From Arabidopsis thaliana (lineage: Eukaryota; Streptophyta; Magnoliopsida; Brassicales; Brassicaceae), in assembly GCF_000001735.4 (NCBI RefSeq), contig NC_003076.8:18107835-18171834 (forward strand): DNA of 64,000 bases. Reading direction: 5' to 3'. Position numbers and translations under genes: made by a program. Positions 51,471-63,768 of this stretch are shown in pieces (position 1 is the stretch's first letter; each line of letters opens with the position of its first letter). The notes beneath the pieces were generated by a model that ran no database searches, had not been told where the DNA came from, and saw only the letters and a program-made list of their open reading frames with translations.

Positions 51471-51804
51471 AATTTGGTGTTTGAGAAAATTGATTTTTTG
51501 CGTGGACCTACATGGCAAATCATCCTCCACTGGGAACCACTAAACCATTACCATTAGAAATTTAGAATGAGATTCCAATTTCTGACCCAAAGAAGAAGAA
51601 TAAATTATTGAACTATTGACATGAAGTTTCTTATAAGCATATGGTTTGAATGTCATTCTCTTCTTTCCAATAGTTTAATTATTATTTTGTGCAAATTCAT
51701 AGGGATAAAAAGCCAAAAACCAATAGGCTTTGGCTCATGGTTGCTTATAATGTTTCAATTTTTGGCCGACATTATTATTGTAGAGATTTGCAACTTTGCA
51801 TAAA

Positions 51805-52335
51805 CTTTAGAACTTTTAGTAATAAAATCTCTCAACAAAGATGAATCCTAAAAAAAAACCTCAACTATATATTTAATTAGAAAACCCTCAACTTAAAATC
51901 TGTTAAATAAATCTTGTCCATCTACATTGTCGTGAAAATTGGACGAACTACAGTTAAATTGACATTAAAACCGACATATATACATTTAACACATGAATAG
52001 TCAACAAAAACAGCAAAATGTTCTTCTCTTCGATTATAAATTCTCAAACTTTAGCTCTAAAGTTTTCAAAGTGATAAATCTAAATTGATGAACCCTAATT
52101 TATTATAATGGGATTCTCTAAAGTTTATGTGGTGTTAAAGTCGATTATGAGAGATTCTGAAAAATATTACGTTATAATTTGAACTGTAGACCGTCCAATT
52201 TAACGATACTATAGATAAAGGGAAATTTTCATTAGCATATTTGAAGTTGAAGGATTAATTACTAAATATGAATTGAGGGGTTTTCTTACAATATATCTTT
52301 AGTTGAGGGGGTTTATTACTAAAAACCCTACGCTT
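51805..52335. mobile_element. Non-autonomous DNA transposon with long inverted ends
   Basis: About 530 bp. The left 100 bp (TTTTAGTAATAAA...CTCAAC-AAAGAT, CCCTCAACTT) is an imperfect inverted match to the right 100 bp (TTGAGGGG..., ATCTTTAGTTGAGGGGGTTT, TTACTAAAAA). There is no coding sequence. Long inverted ends suggest a Mutator-like MITE-type element; the family is inferred. Confidence 0.55.
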
Positions 52336-52765
52336 TATGTTTTAACTTGTTTTGGTCCTCCTCCTTTAGGCCCAACTAAATGAAAAAAAACCTAATCCAT
52401 CAATTGTCACTTGGCTATATATCTCCGGCGATAATCTGTCGACTGTGGACAAATCAAACCTACGAAATTACGTAAGAAATTTTAATCGAATTTGGGATAA
52501 AAATTGAGAAGCTAATAGAGCGGATTATGTGGTGAGCTACAGAACAAGAAGTTTCTTCCATATATTTCGGTTTTCTTAGTTTGTTGTGATGTAGATATGA
52601 TCTCCGTAGATATTCTAAGATAGTGTTTGTAATCTATTTAAACGCTTGTAATTTCAGTTCTGAACATATCGAAAATACATTTCTCTTCCATTATGATCTC
52701 TGAATCTATAGACAGTAGCCCTAGGAATCGATTTTGATGTTGTTGTTGTTGTTCATGCTCTAGGG
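52336..52765. other. Leader region of the F-box gene at 52766
   Basis: Contains the array-specific leader motif (CCGGCGATAATCTGTCGAC near 52425) and a repeated TTGTTG run just before the start codon. It probably holds a leader intron. Confidence 0.5.
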
Positions 52766-54224
52766 ATGGATCGCGATTATATCAGCGAATTGCCGGATTC
52801 TTTACTAACTCAGATACTCTTAGAGCTTCGAACCAAAGATTCTGTTAAGACAAGCGTGTTATCGAAGAGATGGAGAAATCTTTGGTTAAACGTTCCTGGA
52901 CTCGAATTATTCACCCTTCAATTCACATATCCTGATCGCGAAGAAATCTTTGTAAGGTTTATGGACAGATTTATGGAGTTTAAGTGCAGGTCACGCCTGA
53001 AAAAGTTCATGATAACGTATGTCGATTGTAAAGGTTATCGAGATCGATTAATGGAGTTGATCGGTACACTGGTTGATCATGGACTTCAGCATTTGTATGT
53101 TTTTATGCATACTTTTGACAGAGTTGATTTCAAACGTCAAAACATTTACAAGAGCAAGACATTGGTCTCTTTGAAGCTTCATAACGTAGAGTTAAAGAAT
53201 TCAGACTTTGTTGTTTCTCTACCTTGTCTCAAGATCTTGAAACTGGAGAATATTTGTCACGGTGAGGATGGTCCTTTGGTTGTGGAGAAGCTCATCTCAG
53301 GATGTTCTGTTCTTGAAGATCTTGAGCTGATTAGGCCTTTTGATATTAGGACACATAAAGTTCTTCTGCTTCTGCGTGTGAGCTCTCAGACTCTGAAAAG
53401 CTTTACCTTACATTTTGCGATCTATAAGGATCGTACAGATTTTTCAGTTGAGATTGATGCTCCAAGACTCAAGTATATGACTGTTGAACAGAGTCAATCT
53501 GATAGCATTGTGGTAAAGAACCTGAGTTCCTTGTTCAGCATCGACATTGGTACTAAATTTAATCCTTTGAGACATGAGGATCTAAGGATGCGTAATGTTT
53601 TCTACGATTTTTTAACCGGGATATCTAGTGTAAAACATATGATCATCTGTTTGTGGAGTCTCCAGGTATGTGTTTATATAACAATTTAATGTATTAATTC
53701 TCAATGAAACATATCTGATTTGCATTTATTCTTCTTGCAGAGGTTTTCTCCTTATTCAAAACCCGGACTGATTCCCAAATTCCAGAACTTGTATCATTTA
53801 AAAGCACAGATGTGGAGCTCATCAACACACTTATTGGAAGCGTTTCTTGAGAGCTGCCCAAATCTGAAAAACCTCATCTTGGTAAGAAGAATCTGTGATT
53901 TTGGCAAAAGAACATTGTTGAAACATATCGTAAAAACTCAGCTTGTTCATTTCGCAGGAATATAATGTTGAATTGGATCGAGAGCAAGTGGACTTTACCA
54001 ACGTGCCTCAATGTTTAATATCGACGCTGGAGTATGTTGAGATTAAAGAACCGAATGAGAAAAGTACGATTAAACTAGTGAACTACTTTCTTGAGAATTC
54101 AGCAGTCCTCAAGAAACTTACTCTACGTTTCTCATATTCATCTTCTATCTACCTAAAGAGCTACAAGAAGCTTCTTACATCAACAAAGCTTTCTCCCACA
54201 TGTCAAGTTATCTTTGGTTGTTGA
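52766..54224 (+). CDS. F-box/RNI/FBD protein (likely At5g44980)
   Basis: Exons 52766-53665, 53741-53881 and 53958-54224 join in phase, giving 435 aa. F-box at residues 4-45 (ISELPDSLLTQILLELRTKD, VLSKRWRNLWLNVPG), RNI repeats (SKTLVSLKLHNVELKNSDFV) and an FBD end (VPQCLISTLEYVEIKEP). It is the intact sister of the copies at 41535 and 46018, both of which have in-frame stops, so this is likely the functional member of that subgroup. It is expected to act as an SCF substrate receptor; the substrate is unknown. Confidence 0.92.
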
Positions 54225-54564
54225 ACATTGTTTCAGTGACGTTATTCCTGTAGTTTGGCTTTTTGTTGCTTTGATTTCAATTTCAGGACAGAGTTTCAGT
54301 TTAATTATAGTTTTCTCTTTTTTTTTTAATAAAAATTTTTATTTTCAACATAATAATTGTAGTTTATATACATTTTAATTAATAATTGCATTTCTCTGGT
54401 TGTATAAAATTCTAATTGGGTTTTGGATTCATAATTTATTTGCTATTAAAAGCTTACGTTACTGTTGGTTTAATGAGTTCTTCAGAATCCTACCTTGATC
54501 GTTACGTTTCTGTGTAATTTTTGGCAGAAATTTATTAAAAGCTTTCCTTACTATTCGTTTGGTG
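54225..54564. other. F-box array spacer
   Basis: A duplicate of the spacer after the gene at 46018 (shared TTTGGATTCATAATTTATTT segment). No gene is seen. Confidence 0.5.
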
Positions 54565-54935
54565 AGTTCTACAGATATGCTATTAAGAACTTCACTGAAA
54601 GATTTCTTGAGTTTAACAGTTCAAGATGAAGAATGATCATCACAGCCGTTGATAGCGGGATTCAACATCTAGATGTTGAGACACAAAATCCTAGTCCTAG
54701 GTATGTTATAGATGGAATACCTATGAACATTTCTAAGAGCAGGACATTGGTGTCTTTAAAGCTTCTATAAGAAGGGATGTAGAATCCGGAGTTTTGTGTT
54801 TCTCTACCTTGTCTCAAGATGAAGCATCTTGAAAATATAATTTTATACGGAAACCATGGTCTTGTGAAGAATCTCATCTCAGGGTGTCCTGTTCTTGAAG
54901 TTATCATTTCTAAACATGTATCTGATGTCAGTGAG
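54565..54935 (+). pseudogene. Truncated F-box/RNI fragment
   Basis: It begins in mid-gene (NFTERFLEFNS, then VDSGIQHLDVETQNPSPRY) and continues through SRTLVSLKLL and CVSLPCLKMKHLENI to ISGCPVLE. It lacks the F-box and FBD domain and has stops and an internal deletion. Its closest relative is the copy at 48003. Confidence 0.75.
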
Positions 54936-55535
54936 AGCATGAACATTATCATTATGGTTTACGATGTTAAAAATCTTATGGTGTTAATTATAATGTCTTG
55001 TACAGAGTTGGATTGTCTCATATGCTTGAAAAGTCGTATTGATCTCTGTTTCTTGGAGTAGTTTAATCATCTTTGCATTCAAAGTGGTTTCGAAAAGTCC
55101 CATGGTCAATTGTTTAATATGTTGGTATGGTTGACTTCAAGGTTCTCTGTTCGAAACATTTGTCCAAAGAAACAACATTTTGTTTTTTAGAAATAACATT
55201 TGTCAAAAGACTTTTCTTCTAATCCAAGAAGCTTCTTTGGCTCGCCAATATTGACTCAAATATTTTCACCTTTATCAATTACGTACCATCTAAGAAAGCA
55301 GTTGAAGACTCGCTCGCTACATCATCCTGGTCAATTTCTGATCGAAATCGTATCTTGCATTCATTTTTGTGTTAGGTGCATATTTACTTTATTCATTCTT
55401 GATCACTTAAGTTTTTGTGTGTGTTTCTGGTTAGGTTGTACCCTGCAGATTTAATTGGGTAATCTATAGTTTCACAATGATGTTTTAATATTATAAGCTT
55501 TGTGTTTTTTTTTTACTCTCCAGTGTACATCAACA
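54936..55535. other. Spacer before the GST-like gene
   Basis: No gene was recognised. A CAG acceptor at 55521-55523, just before the start codon at 55536, suggests a leader intron of the next gene. Confidence 0.45.
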
Positions 55536-56934
55536 ATGGCTACACCAATGGAAAACGAAAATCCGAATTTTGCTAGAACCGCAACATCGTTCCGAAACTT
55601 TGTTTCAAAAGATCCTGACTCTCAGTTTCCAGCAGAATCAGGAAGATACCATCTTTATATCTCTTATGCTTGTCCATGGGCTTCTAGATGTCTTGCAATC
55701 TTGAAACTCAAAGGACTTGACAAAGCTATAAGCTTTTCGGTTAGTAAAGACGACACATTTAGTTTCGATTTTTACAGAACATAATCTGATCAGTTTGTTC
55801 ATTAGTCTGTTCAACCACTTTGGAGAAATACCAAAGAAAACGACGAGCATATGGGATGGGTTTTTCCAGATTCAGATACAGAGGTTCTTGGAGCTGAACG
55901 TGATCATATCAATGGTGCGAAAAGCGTAAGAGAACTTTATGATATCGCTAGCTCCAACTACACGGGCAAATATACGGTTCCTGTAAGTTCTTTTAATCAT
56001 GGTGTGGTCTAATCTTAAGTCTTATTTTGTTACGTCACTAAACATTTTCGGATATTTAGAGATATTGTTGGTTTCTTTGTTTTTGGTAGGTTCTTTGGGA
56101 TAAGAAGCTTAAGACTATAGTTAACAATGAGAGCTCTGAGATACTCCGAATGTTCAACACCGAGTTCAATCATGTTGCAGAAAACCCTTCTCTCGATCTT
56201 TATCCACCCAACCTCCGAGCCATAATCGATGAGACTAACGAATGGATTCACGATGGGATAAACAACGGTGTTTATAAATGTGGGTTTGCTACAAATCAAG
56301 AAACTTATGATGTGGTAACGTAACTTTGCGATTTTCTTATCAATATTGTAATTAAAATTTGATTCCAACATTTTAATTATTTGTCTCTCTTTGCAGGAAG
56401 TGAAACGATTGTATGAAGCATTGGACCGATGCGAAGACATACTCAGAAAACAACGGTTTCTTTGTGGAAACACTCTGACTGAATCAGATATCCGATTATT
56501 CGTCACTGTCATAAGATTTGACGAGGTGATTTTACCTCGAATTGTTCTGTTTTCGGATTTTCATATATACGTTTTGTTCAATTTACCATATATCTTTTGA
56601 GAATTTTGCTTTGCAGGCTTACGCGGTGATCTTCAAATGCGATAAAAGACTCGTAAGAGAGTATTATCATCTCTTTAACTACACGAAAGATATCTACCAG
56701 ATCGCGGGAATGAGCAGTACAGTAAAGATGGATCATATCAAGCAAAACTACTATGGAAGCTTTCCTTCTATAAACCCTCTTGAGATCATCGCTCATGGAC
56801 CAAACATTGATTACTCTTTGCCTCATGATCGACACAGATTCTCTTTAGAAAGTGACTATACCAGACTTGAGTTATTTGAGAGTGCAAGTTTTGTTTGTGA
56901 ATTGAAATTAATTGAAATTTTTGATTCTCTTTAA
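55536..56934 (+). CDS. ECM4/GS-hydroquinone-reductase-like GST (likely At5g44990)
   Basis: Five exons, 55536-55739, 55806-55982, 56090-56314, 56397-56525 and 56617-56934, join in phase for 350 aa. An N-terminal thioredoxin-like domain holds the active-site motif YACPWASR (cysteine near residue 47), and an all-helical C-terminal domain follows ([33 protein letters not shown]). This is the ECM4/Xi class, whose members reduce glutathionyl-hydroquinones using that cysteine. It is a duplicate of the gene at 61372 with the same five-exon layout. Its C-terminus extends about 27 residues past the point where the sister gene stops, owing to a small local duplication. Confidence 0.9.
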
Positions 56935-57592
56935 AAAGTGACTATTAATTAAAATTTTTGGTAGTTTTTTTTAAGTGAAACACTAATGCTTATTTTGTTT
57001 TCCTTTTTTACATTCTTAATAATAAGTTTTGTTTCGTCCAACAAAAAAAAAAAAAACCATTTACAAAATAAAGTTACAGAAAACACAAACGCTTCGTCGG
57101 AGCTCAGCTTCCCGCTTCAGAATCGGAGTTGAAATCGAAAATTTTGAAAGTTTTTAGAATCTCACTTCCATAACGCTTCTGAAAAAAACACTTTGAAAAC
57201 TTATTGGAAGCTGTAGATTTCATTTTGGAAGTTTACGCTTCCATTTAAATTTTGATTATTCACAAATAAATAAGAATCACATAATTATTTTTGATAGTTT
57301 TTGTTTTACAAAAAAAAATATGATTTTGCAATTTAGAATATTTTGCATACTAGCCTTTCTATTAAAGGAAATCGCTAACCGAAATCGAAAGTCAGGAAAA
57401 ATAAAAACTAATAAACCAAAACTCTCTACCGGAGAAAGAGGGTTTGAAACTTTCTATTTGTCGTCGTGAGGCTGTCGAATAATAAAGTTGACTTTATGCA
57501 AATTTGAACTAATGACTTTGGGAGCGAAGACTTTTTACAAAAGAATGTAAAGAGCGATTAAAAGCTTAAGATCCACGAAAAATCCACTTCCC
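56935..57592. other. Spacer
   Basis: AT-rich; no gene recognised. It holds the leader of the double-TIR gene. Confidence 0.4.
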
Positions 57593-59250
57593 ATGGCGGT
57601 TCCCTCCATCTACAGTGAAGAAATCCCACCGCAGCACCAAGTCTTCATCAACTTCAGAGGAGAGGAGCTACGAAAAAGCTTCCTCGGGTTTCTGTTGAAG
57701 GCCATGAGAGACGCGAAGATCAACGTCTTTACAGATGAGATCGAAGTCAGAGGTAGAGATATACAGAATCTTTTGAGCAGGATTGAGGAATCGAGAGTCG
57801 CCATTGCGATCTTATCGAAGAGATACACTGAATCGAGTTGGTGTTTGGATGAATTAGTGAAGATGAAGGAACGGATTGACCAAGACGAGCTCGTTGTCAT
57901 TCCAATCTTCTACAGATTGGATGCCACAAACTGTAAAAGACTCGAGGGACCTTTCGGCGATAATTTTCGGAATTTGGAGAGAGACTATCGAAGCGAGCCT
58001 GAAAGGATCAAGAAATGGAAAGAAGCTTTGATCTCTATTCCCCAAAAGATTGGCTTAACTTCGGCAGGACACAGGTATTATATTACAATTCATTTCGAAT
58101 TTTGCAGTTAGGGTTCCGAGTCATTGTGTATAGCTTGAACGAGAAGAAAGAGATATCGAGACATTTATTAAACATTTTAGTACATTTCTCATTGGTAATG
58201 GTAGGGATGAGTCTGAATTGGTTGACTCAATCGTTAAGGAGGTGAAGAAAGTGCTAATCGATGTTTCAAGAAAGGACAGAAACAATTCTCAAAATTCCAC
58301 TAACATAAAAGGTTGTCTTTTAGATTATAATTGTGTGTTATATTGCTTGTGAAGTATGATTTGAGTTTTGAAAAGTTGTACTAATAGTTTTGTTTTTGTG
58401 TGTGTTTCAGGTCAATCTTTTGAGCCTCTAATGGCAGAGCTAGACCGACTACCAACACGTCGCCCACAAGTGTTTGTCAATTTCTGCAATGACGAGCTTG
58501 GCGACAACTTTATTAAACATCTCGTGTGGGCTTTGAGAGACTCAGGGATCAATGTCTTCAAAGACAGCTTCAAGCTTATAGGAAGTGGACAAAAACAAGA
58601 AGTGTTCATGAGTATAGAGAACTCGAATATCGCGCTTGCCATCTTCTCAAAGAGGTATTCTGAGTCATATCGGTGTTTGAACGAGCTTGTGAAGATGGAA
58701 GAGCTTGCCAAGGAAGGAAAACTCGTGGTCATTCCAGTCTTCTACAGTGTGAAAACAAACGAAGTGAGAAGACTTGAGGGAGAGTTTGGAATACATTTTA
58801 GAAACACAAAAGAGAGATTTGCTATGGAACCAATGATGGTTGAAAGTTGGGAAAAATCCTTGAAGTCATCTACTGTTACAGGGAGGATTGGCTTGAGCTT
58901 GGAAGCACACATGTAATAGAATATTTAATAGAACTCTTGTTTTGTAGTAAGATCGACTTTGTGGTAAGGTCGTCTAATCAGTTTCTTTCACTCATTTTGC
59001 AGGAACGAATTTGCTCTTGTCGGTGCCATTGTTAAAGAGGTTACAAGATTACTACCAAACTCTCCAAAGAAGAAGAAGAAGAAGAAAATTAGGTATTGGA
59101 GAAGTTTTCTTGAGGGCTTTGACTGCTACATTTATCTTTGCTGTCTTCATATACCCTATGCCTATGCCTGATGTGAACTTTTTGAAAATTGGTAAGTTGT
59201 TATTAGGCTTTCCGTTTTTGGTTGTTGTCTTGCACAAGATTTTATGTTAA
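57593..59250 (+). CDS. Double-TIR protein with a frame conflict at its tail (likely At5g45000)
   Basis: Exons 57593-58074, 58205-58311, 58411-58912 and one from 59003 join in phase. TIR 1 (FINFRGEELRKSF, WCLDELVKM) and TIR 2 (FVNFCNDELGDNF, RCLNELVKM) are linked by a short exon (LVDSIVKEVKKVLIDVSRKD). TIR 2 has lost the FRG motif. In the last exon the joined frame reads VGAIVKEVTRLLPNSPKKKK and stops at about 59170. The membrane tail shared with the gene at 29520 (ALTATFIFAVFIY, KLLLGFPFLVVVLHKIL) lies in another frame after an AAG run and ends at 59250. Either a slip in the AAG run broke the tail, or a later acceptor (AG before 59042) is used, which puts the tail in frame. No NBS or LRR is present. 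Confidence 0.82.
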
Positions 59251-59616
59251 TATTAGAAACAAAATGATGTTTTCTCGCTTCTGGCTTGTGGACGCTAACA
59301 CTATATGTAATGTTGTGACGCACATCAGCTATGTCTATTTGAATGTTATCTCTACGGTTATTTTGTGATGTACATAGTAAACCAATCCATGTCCACACCG
59401 CACTGTGTTGAGAGAAGATGGTGATTATCAGAATAGAATTACTATCAGCTCAAATTTATCATCTTCAAAGACGAGAAATTTGCATCCAAGGAAGAGTATA
59501 ATGTGTAAAGGAAAAGGAGAACCGATACATGCTACGATAAACCAAAGGATGCAATTCAAACAAAAAAGCCAAGGTTCCCTAAATGAGAAGACCTGCCTTT
59601 CTCGCAATCTTGGACC
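59251..59616. other. Convergent spacer
   Basis: 3' flanks of the double-TIR gene and of DSS1(V). The open frame at 59405-59659 runs antisense into DSS1 and is not supported. Confidence 0.5.
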
Positions 59617-60387
59617 TCATTTCTTCTCACTAGCATTCTCAAGCTCCTTCTTTAACTGACGCGAGAAGTCGTCACTGACATCATCATCATCCCAGTCATC
59701 TTCCCACTGCAGGCTAACTTCCTTCACTTCCTCTTTCTCCAACCAATCTGCCAAACATAACAATAAAAATATCCATCTTTATCAATTCTTTCAATAAAGC
59801 TATTTGTTAAATCTCAAGACTGAACTAACATTGCAAAGCAAAATCTGTTAAAATCAGAAACTGATCCTAGCTTAAGTTGAATTGTACAACTCTCCCCCAA
59901 GCTACTCAATGCCCCCAAATAATTCCTAAATCCACCATAACCTTTAGGCCCTTTAGCTCATGAAGCCTTGCCGATTAATAATGCAAACATAATCACCAGT
60001 AGTTTGCTCATAAAACTGCACTATTATCCATCAAGTTTATGAGACCGTAGCTTCATCATCATAAACATATATCAAACAGATCCGTTTTCGCATCAGAACT
60101 ACCCAACTTCATACAATAGAGACTATCTTAGTTTGTATAAGACAGTGCAGAATCAAAATTTGTATTTATACCAAAACCTAATCAATCACCAAATCAGTTG
60201 CTAATGAAATTTGCTCTTATCTCCATTAATTTTATAACCGATGATGAATCAATTTCGAAAATCAAAGAAGCAATTAGTATAAAACAAAAAAATCACCTTC
60301 GTTGATTTCAAATTCCTCGAACTCATCGTCGTCCTCGAATAGATCCACCTTCACCACTTCGACAGCTGCCTTGGGTTCTGCCGCCAT
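59617..60387 (-). CDS. DSS1(V): DSS1/SEM1 homologue, DSS1(V) (At5g45010)
   Basis: Two exons on the minus strand, 60387-60297 and 59747-59617, join in phase for 73 aa. The protein is very acidic (VDLFEDDDEFEEFEINEDWL, then QWEDDWDDDDVSDDF) and ends in a short helix (RQLKKELENASEKK). This is the full form of DSS1/SEM1, a small disordered partner of BRCA2 and a subunit of the 26S proteasome lid and of the TREX-2 mRNA export complex. Arabidopsis has one copy on chromosome I and one on chromosome V. The single long intron of about 550 bp is AT-rich. The divergent promoter is shared with the GST gene at 61372. Confidence 0.95.
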
Positions 60388-61371
60388 AGTTACAGATGTT
60401 TAAGCAAATCAACCAGATCGAGAAAAAAACCTAAGAAGAAGATCACCAAACTCGATTAATTCCTCCAAGTTAAACCCAACCAGAGCTCTTTAAACGAACC
60501 TTTTTTTCGTTTTGGGTCTAACTTGAAGAAGGGGAAAATTACCAATTTCCAATAACCGACCCGAATCTTATATGATTCATACCGAATCCGACCCGAATCT
60601 TATATGATTCATACCGAATCCGACCCAATATTAAAAATATCCGATTGAGGTTTAAAAGAAGCTGTTTTAGACCGGTCCAATAGTCGCATTCGTCTTGACC
60701 AAATCCATGACATACAAACCGGTCCAAAAGTTGTCACGCTTTCCCCACAGAACCCAGCTGAGTCAACTCGTTAGTCTGAGTTAACTCGCTAGGCGTGACA
60801 GAGCAGTGAAGACAAAGCAAAGTCCTTTTTCGGATTCCTTCTCTTTCACTATAAGATGACATCCCTCATTACCATTTTTCCTTAAAGCTCACTTTTTCTT
60901 CTTTAACCTTATCGCCACAAAACAGCGACATTCGACGCCAAATACATAACATCGTCGTCAACAGGTTTTGTCTCTTATCTTCTTCTCTGCATGAATCATG
61001 TTCTTGTTAGACATTTTCTGAGTTCTGGGTTTGATTTTGGCCCAATGATCCATAAATGTTGAAAATCATATTTGAAGGCTATGAATTATGAACATTTTAT
61101 TTTAACCTTTTTCTAGCTCTAATGAGATAATTAAGTAAAACCCTACTCGAAATTTCTGAACTTTTTGATGCTTTGATTCGTTTCCTGTGATCCTTTACCT
61201 AGAGAAAATTGAGATTGATTATGTGACAAGTGACCATCTATAAGAAATCTCTCAAAGTTTTCAACTTTACTCACTCTATTGAGGTGAAAAAGAAAAATTG
61301 TGCATTCTGAAATTTTTATTCTTTTCGTTTGTCATGTGAATTTTCGTGTTTGATTTTTTATTAGTAGCAAA
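60388..61371. other. Divergent promoter region with a 32-bp tandem repeat
   Basis: About 1 kb between DSS1(V) and the GST gene. A 32-bp unit beginning ACCCGAATCTTATATGATTC occurs twice in a row (60559 and 60591). A possible leader intron of the GST gene runs from the GT at 60964 to the AG at 61364. No other gene is seen. Confidence 0.6.
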
Positions 61372-62654
61372 ATGGCTAGGTCTGGGGTTGATGAGACATC
61401 AGAATCTGGAGCTTTTGTAAGAACAGCATCAACATTCCGCAACTTTGTTTCACAAGATCCTGATTCTCAGTTTCCAGCTGAATCAGGAAGATACCATCTT
61501 TACATATCTTATGCTTGTCCATGGGCTTGTAGATGTCTTTCTTACTTAAAGATCAAAGGACTTGATGAAGCAATCACCTTCTCGGTTAGTACAAATTCAT
61601 TGCTCATATCGAATTAGAAGACTTTGTTAACCTGAAGCATTTCTGTTTTATTTGATTTGATTAGTCGGTTCATGCCATTTGGGGAAGAACCAAGGAAACT
61701 GATGATCATAGAGGATGGGTTTTCCCGGATTCGGATACCGAGCTCCCTGGAGCTGAGCCTGACTATCTTAATGGTGCCAAAAGTGTGAGAGAACTCTACG
61801 AGATTGCTAGCCCAAACTATGAAGGGAAGTACACTGTTCCTGTAAGTTTTGATCTCTTTGGTGAACTCTTTAATCTTTCTTTGTCCTGTTTCTTGAATGT
61901 TTGTTTTGTTATTATGTTAGGTTCTTTGGGATAAGAAGCTTAAGACTGTTGTTAACAATGAGAGTTCAGAGATAATCCGGATGTTCAACACTGAGTTCAA
62001 TGGTATTGCGAAAACCCCGTCACTTGACCTTTATCCTTCTCATCTCAGAGACGTAATCAACGAGACTAACGGATGGGTTTTCAACGGAATAAACAACGGT
62101 GTTTATAAATGTGGGTTTGCAAGGAAACAAGAACCCTATAATGAGGTATATATCCCTCAATGTCTTAAACATTTGAACAGGGATTCAAAAATTGATCCCT
62201 TTTCTCTCCAGGCAGTGAACCAGTTATATGAAGCAGTAGATAGATGTGAGGAAGTACTCGGAAAACAACGATACATCTGCGGAAACACTTTCACTGAAGC
62301 AGATATCCGATTATTCGTCACTCTCATAAGATTTGATGAGGTATATGAGTCAACTTGTCTTCTTTGTTTCCAAATAGAAAATCCATCAGGTTCTTGACAT
62401 CATCTTTTTCTGCGTTCCAGGTTTATGCAGTTCACTTCAAATGCAACAAGAGACTCTTACGGGAGTACCCGAATATCTTCAACTACATAAAAGACATTTA
62501 CCAAATACACGGCATGAGTAGCACCGTAAACATGGAACACATTAAGCAACATTACTACGGAAGCCACCCTACGATAAACCCATTCGGGATCATCCCTCAC
62601 GGCCCCAATATCGACTACTCTTCGCCTCATGATCGCGACAGATTCTCCTCGTGA
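61372..62654 (+). CDS. ECM4/GS-hydroquinone-reductase-like GST (likely At5g45020)
   Basis: Five exons, 61372-61584, 61665-61841, 61921-62145, 62212-62340 and 62421-62654, join in phase for 325 aa. Active-site motif YACPWACR with the catalytic cysteine near residue 50, a GST C-terminal domain ([33 protein letters not shown]) and the family ending [18 protein letters not shown]. It is cytosolic by sequence, with no signal or membrane segment. Intron 3 (62146-62211) is 66 bases with no stop in frame, so retention would add 22 residues. It is the sister of the gene at 55536, with the double-TIR and DSS1 genes between them. Confidence 0.93.
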
Positions 62655-63768
62655 AAGAAACAAACATCAAATGTCAATACTTGTGTGTGTGTGTGAAAAC
62701 GTTTCAAGTCATGTTATGTTCTACATTTTGAGAAGTGAATGTATGTTTGGAGATTAACCTAGTTTTTGAAACACTTTGACACAGATCATTCTCTTTTATT
62801 TAAGCTTGTTGATATGCTTATTGTGTTGAAAGATGATAAAGAGAGAGAGGGAGAGAGAGTGTGAGCATGAAAGCTTTTAAATGACGTTTGAGTATGATCA
62901 CACCATTTTGCAAATAAGATTAATAAAACCATTTCTTTTTGTATGATCACACCATTAATAAAACCATTTCTTTCTAATGTTTTTTTTTTTAATCTATTTC
63001 TTGGTTTTCTACTATAGATAAAACGGCTTCTTTATAAAGTAAATTTACAATGATTTGCCTTTTTCGTCCAAAAAAAAAGAGGGATACATTTAAAATGGTT
63101 TATGTTTGTCTATGTATTTTAGTTGATTTTTTATTCGGTAAAAGAAAAATAATTTACAATTATATATGGATTTTATCTATTATTAAGAAAAATCGTTAAA
63201 ATAATAATTTTTACTCGTGTGCATTTTAAATTTTATCAATATTCTCAAAATTCCCTAAAAGTATATTTTTGACCTATATATGTAGACATCATTGAACAAT
63301 TATGTATTGTACATTCAAAAGATTGTGCAGGAATATACACTGTAATAAGATCCTTATTCGGCTCTATATATTTTAAAAAGTTATTTATCCCTTATTTTTT
63401 CACAATTATTTATATATTACTTAAACTATGTAAATATCTAATGAACTAAATAATAGGGAATCTTGCAAAATCTGTCATATTTCACTCTATTTCTTTCAAT
63501 TTCTGTCATATTCTAAAACTTTTTTCAAAATCTGCTACATTTTGGTCCACGTGGAATTCAGTGGACGAAATTACCCTTAAGGTGGGTCAGCGCTCTGACG
63601 AAGATGGTGACATAACAACTTTTGGCCGATGTGATGATATAAGACGAAAAATCATGGTGGAAGCATAAAGGATTAGGGGACAGAATAGTGGAGAACAGCT
63701 GGCTTCTACTGTTGTTATTGGGTATTTAAAAATGACTTGTTTAAACAAATTGGTTATCCAAAATTCTG
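62655..63768. other. Spacer after the GST gene
   Basis: AT-rich. A short duplication (GTATGATCACACCATT and AATAAAACCATTTCTTT) repeats near 62895 and 62942. No gene is supported; the minus-strand open frame at 63587-63805 has no domain. Confidence 0.45.

Noticed and set aside
59405-59659. 84-aa plus-strand frame overlapping DSS1(V)
   Set aside because: Antisense to the conserved second exon of DSS1(V), with no homology seen.
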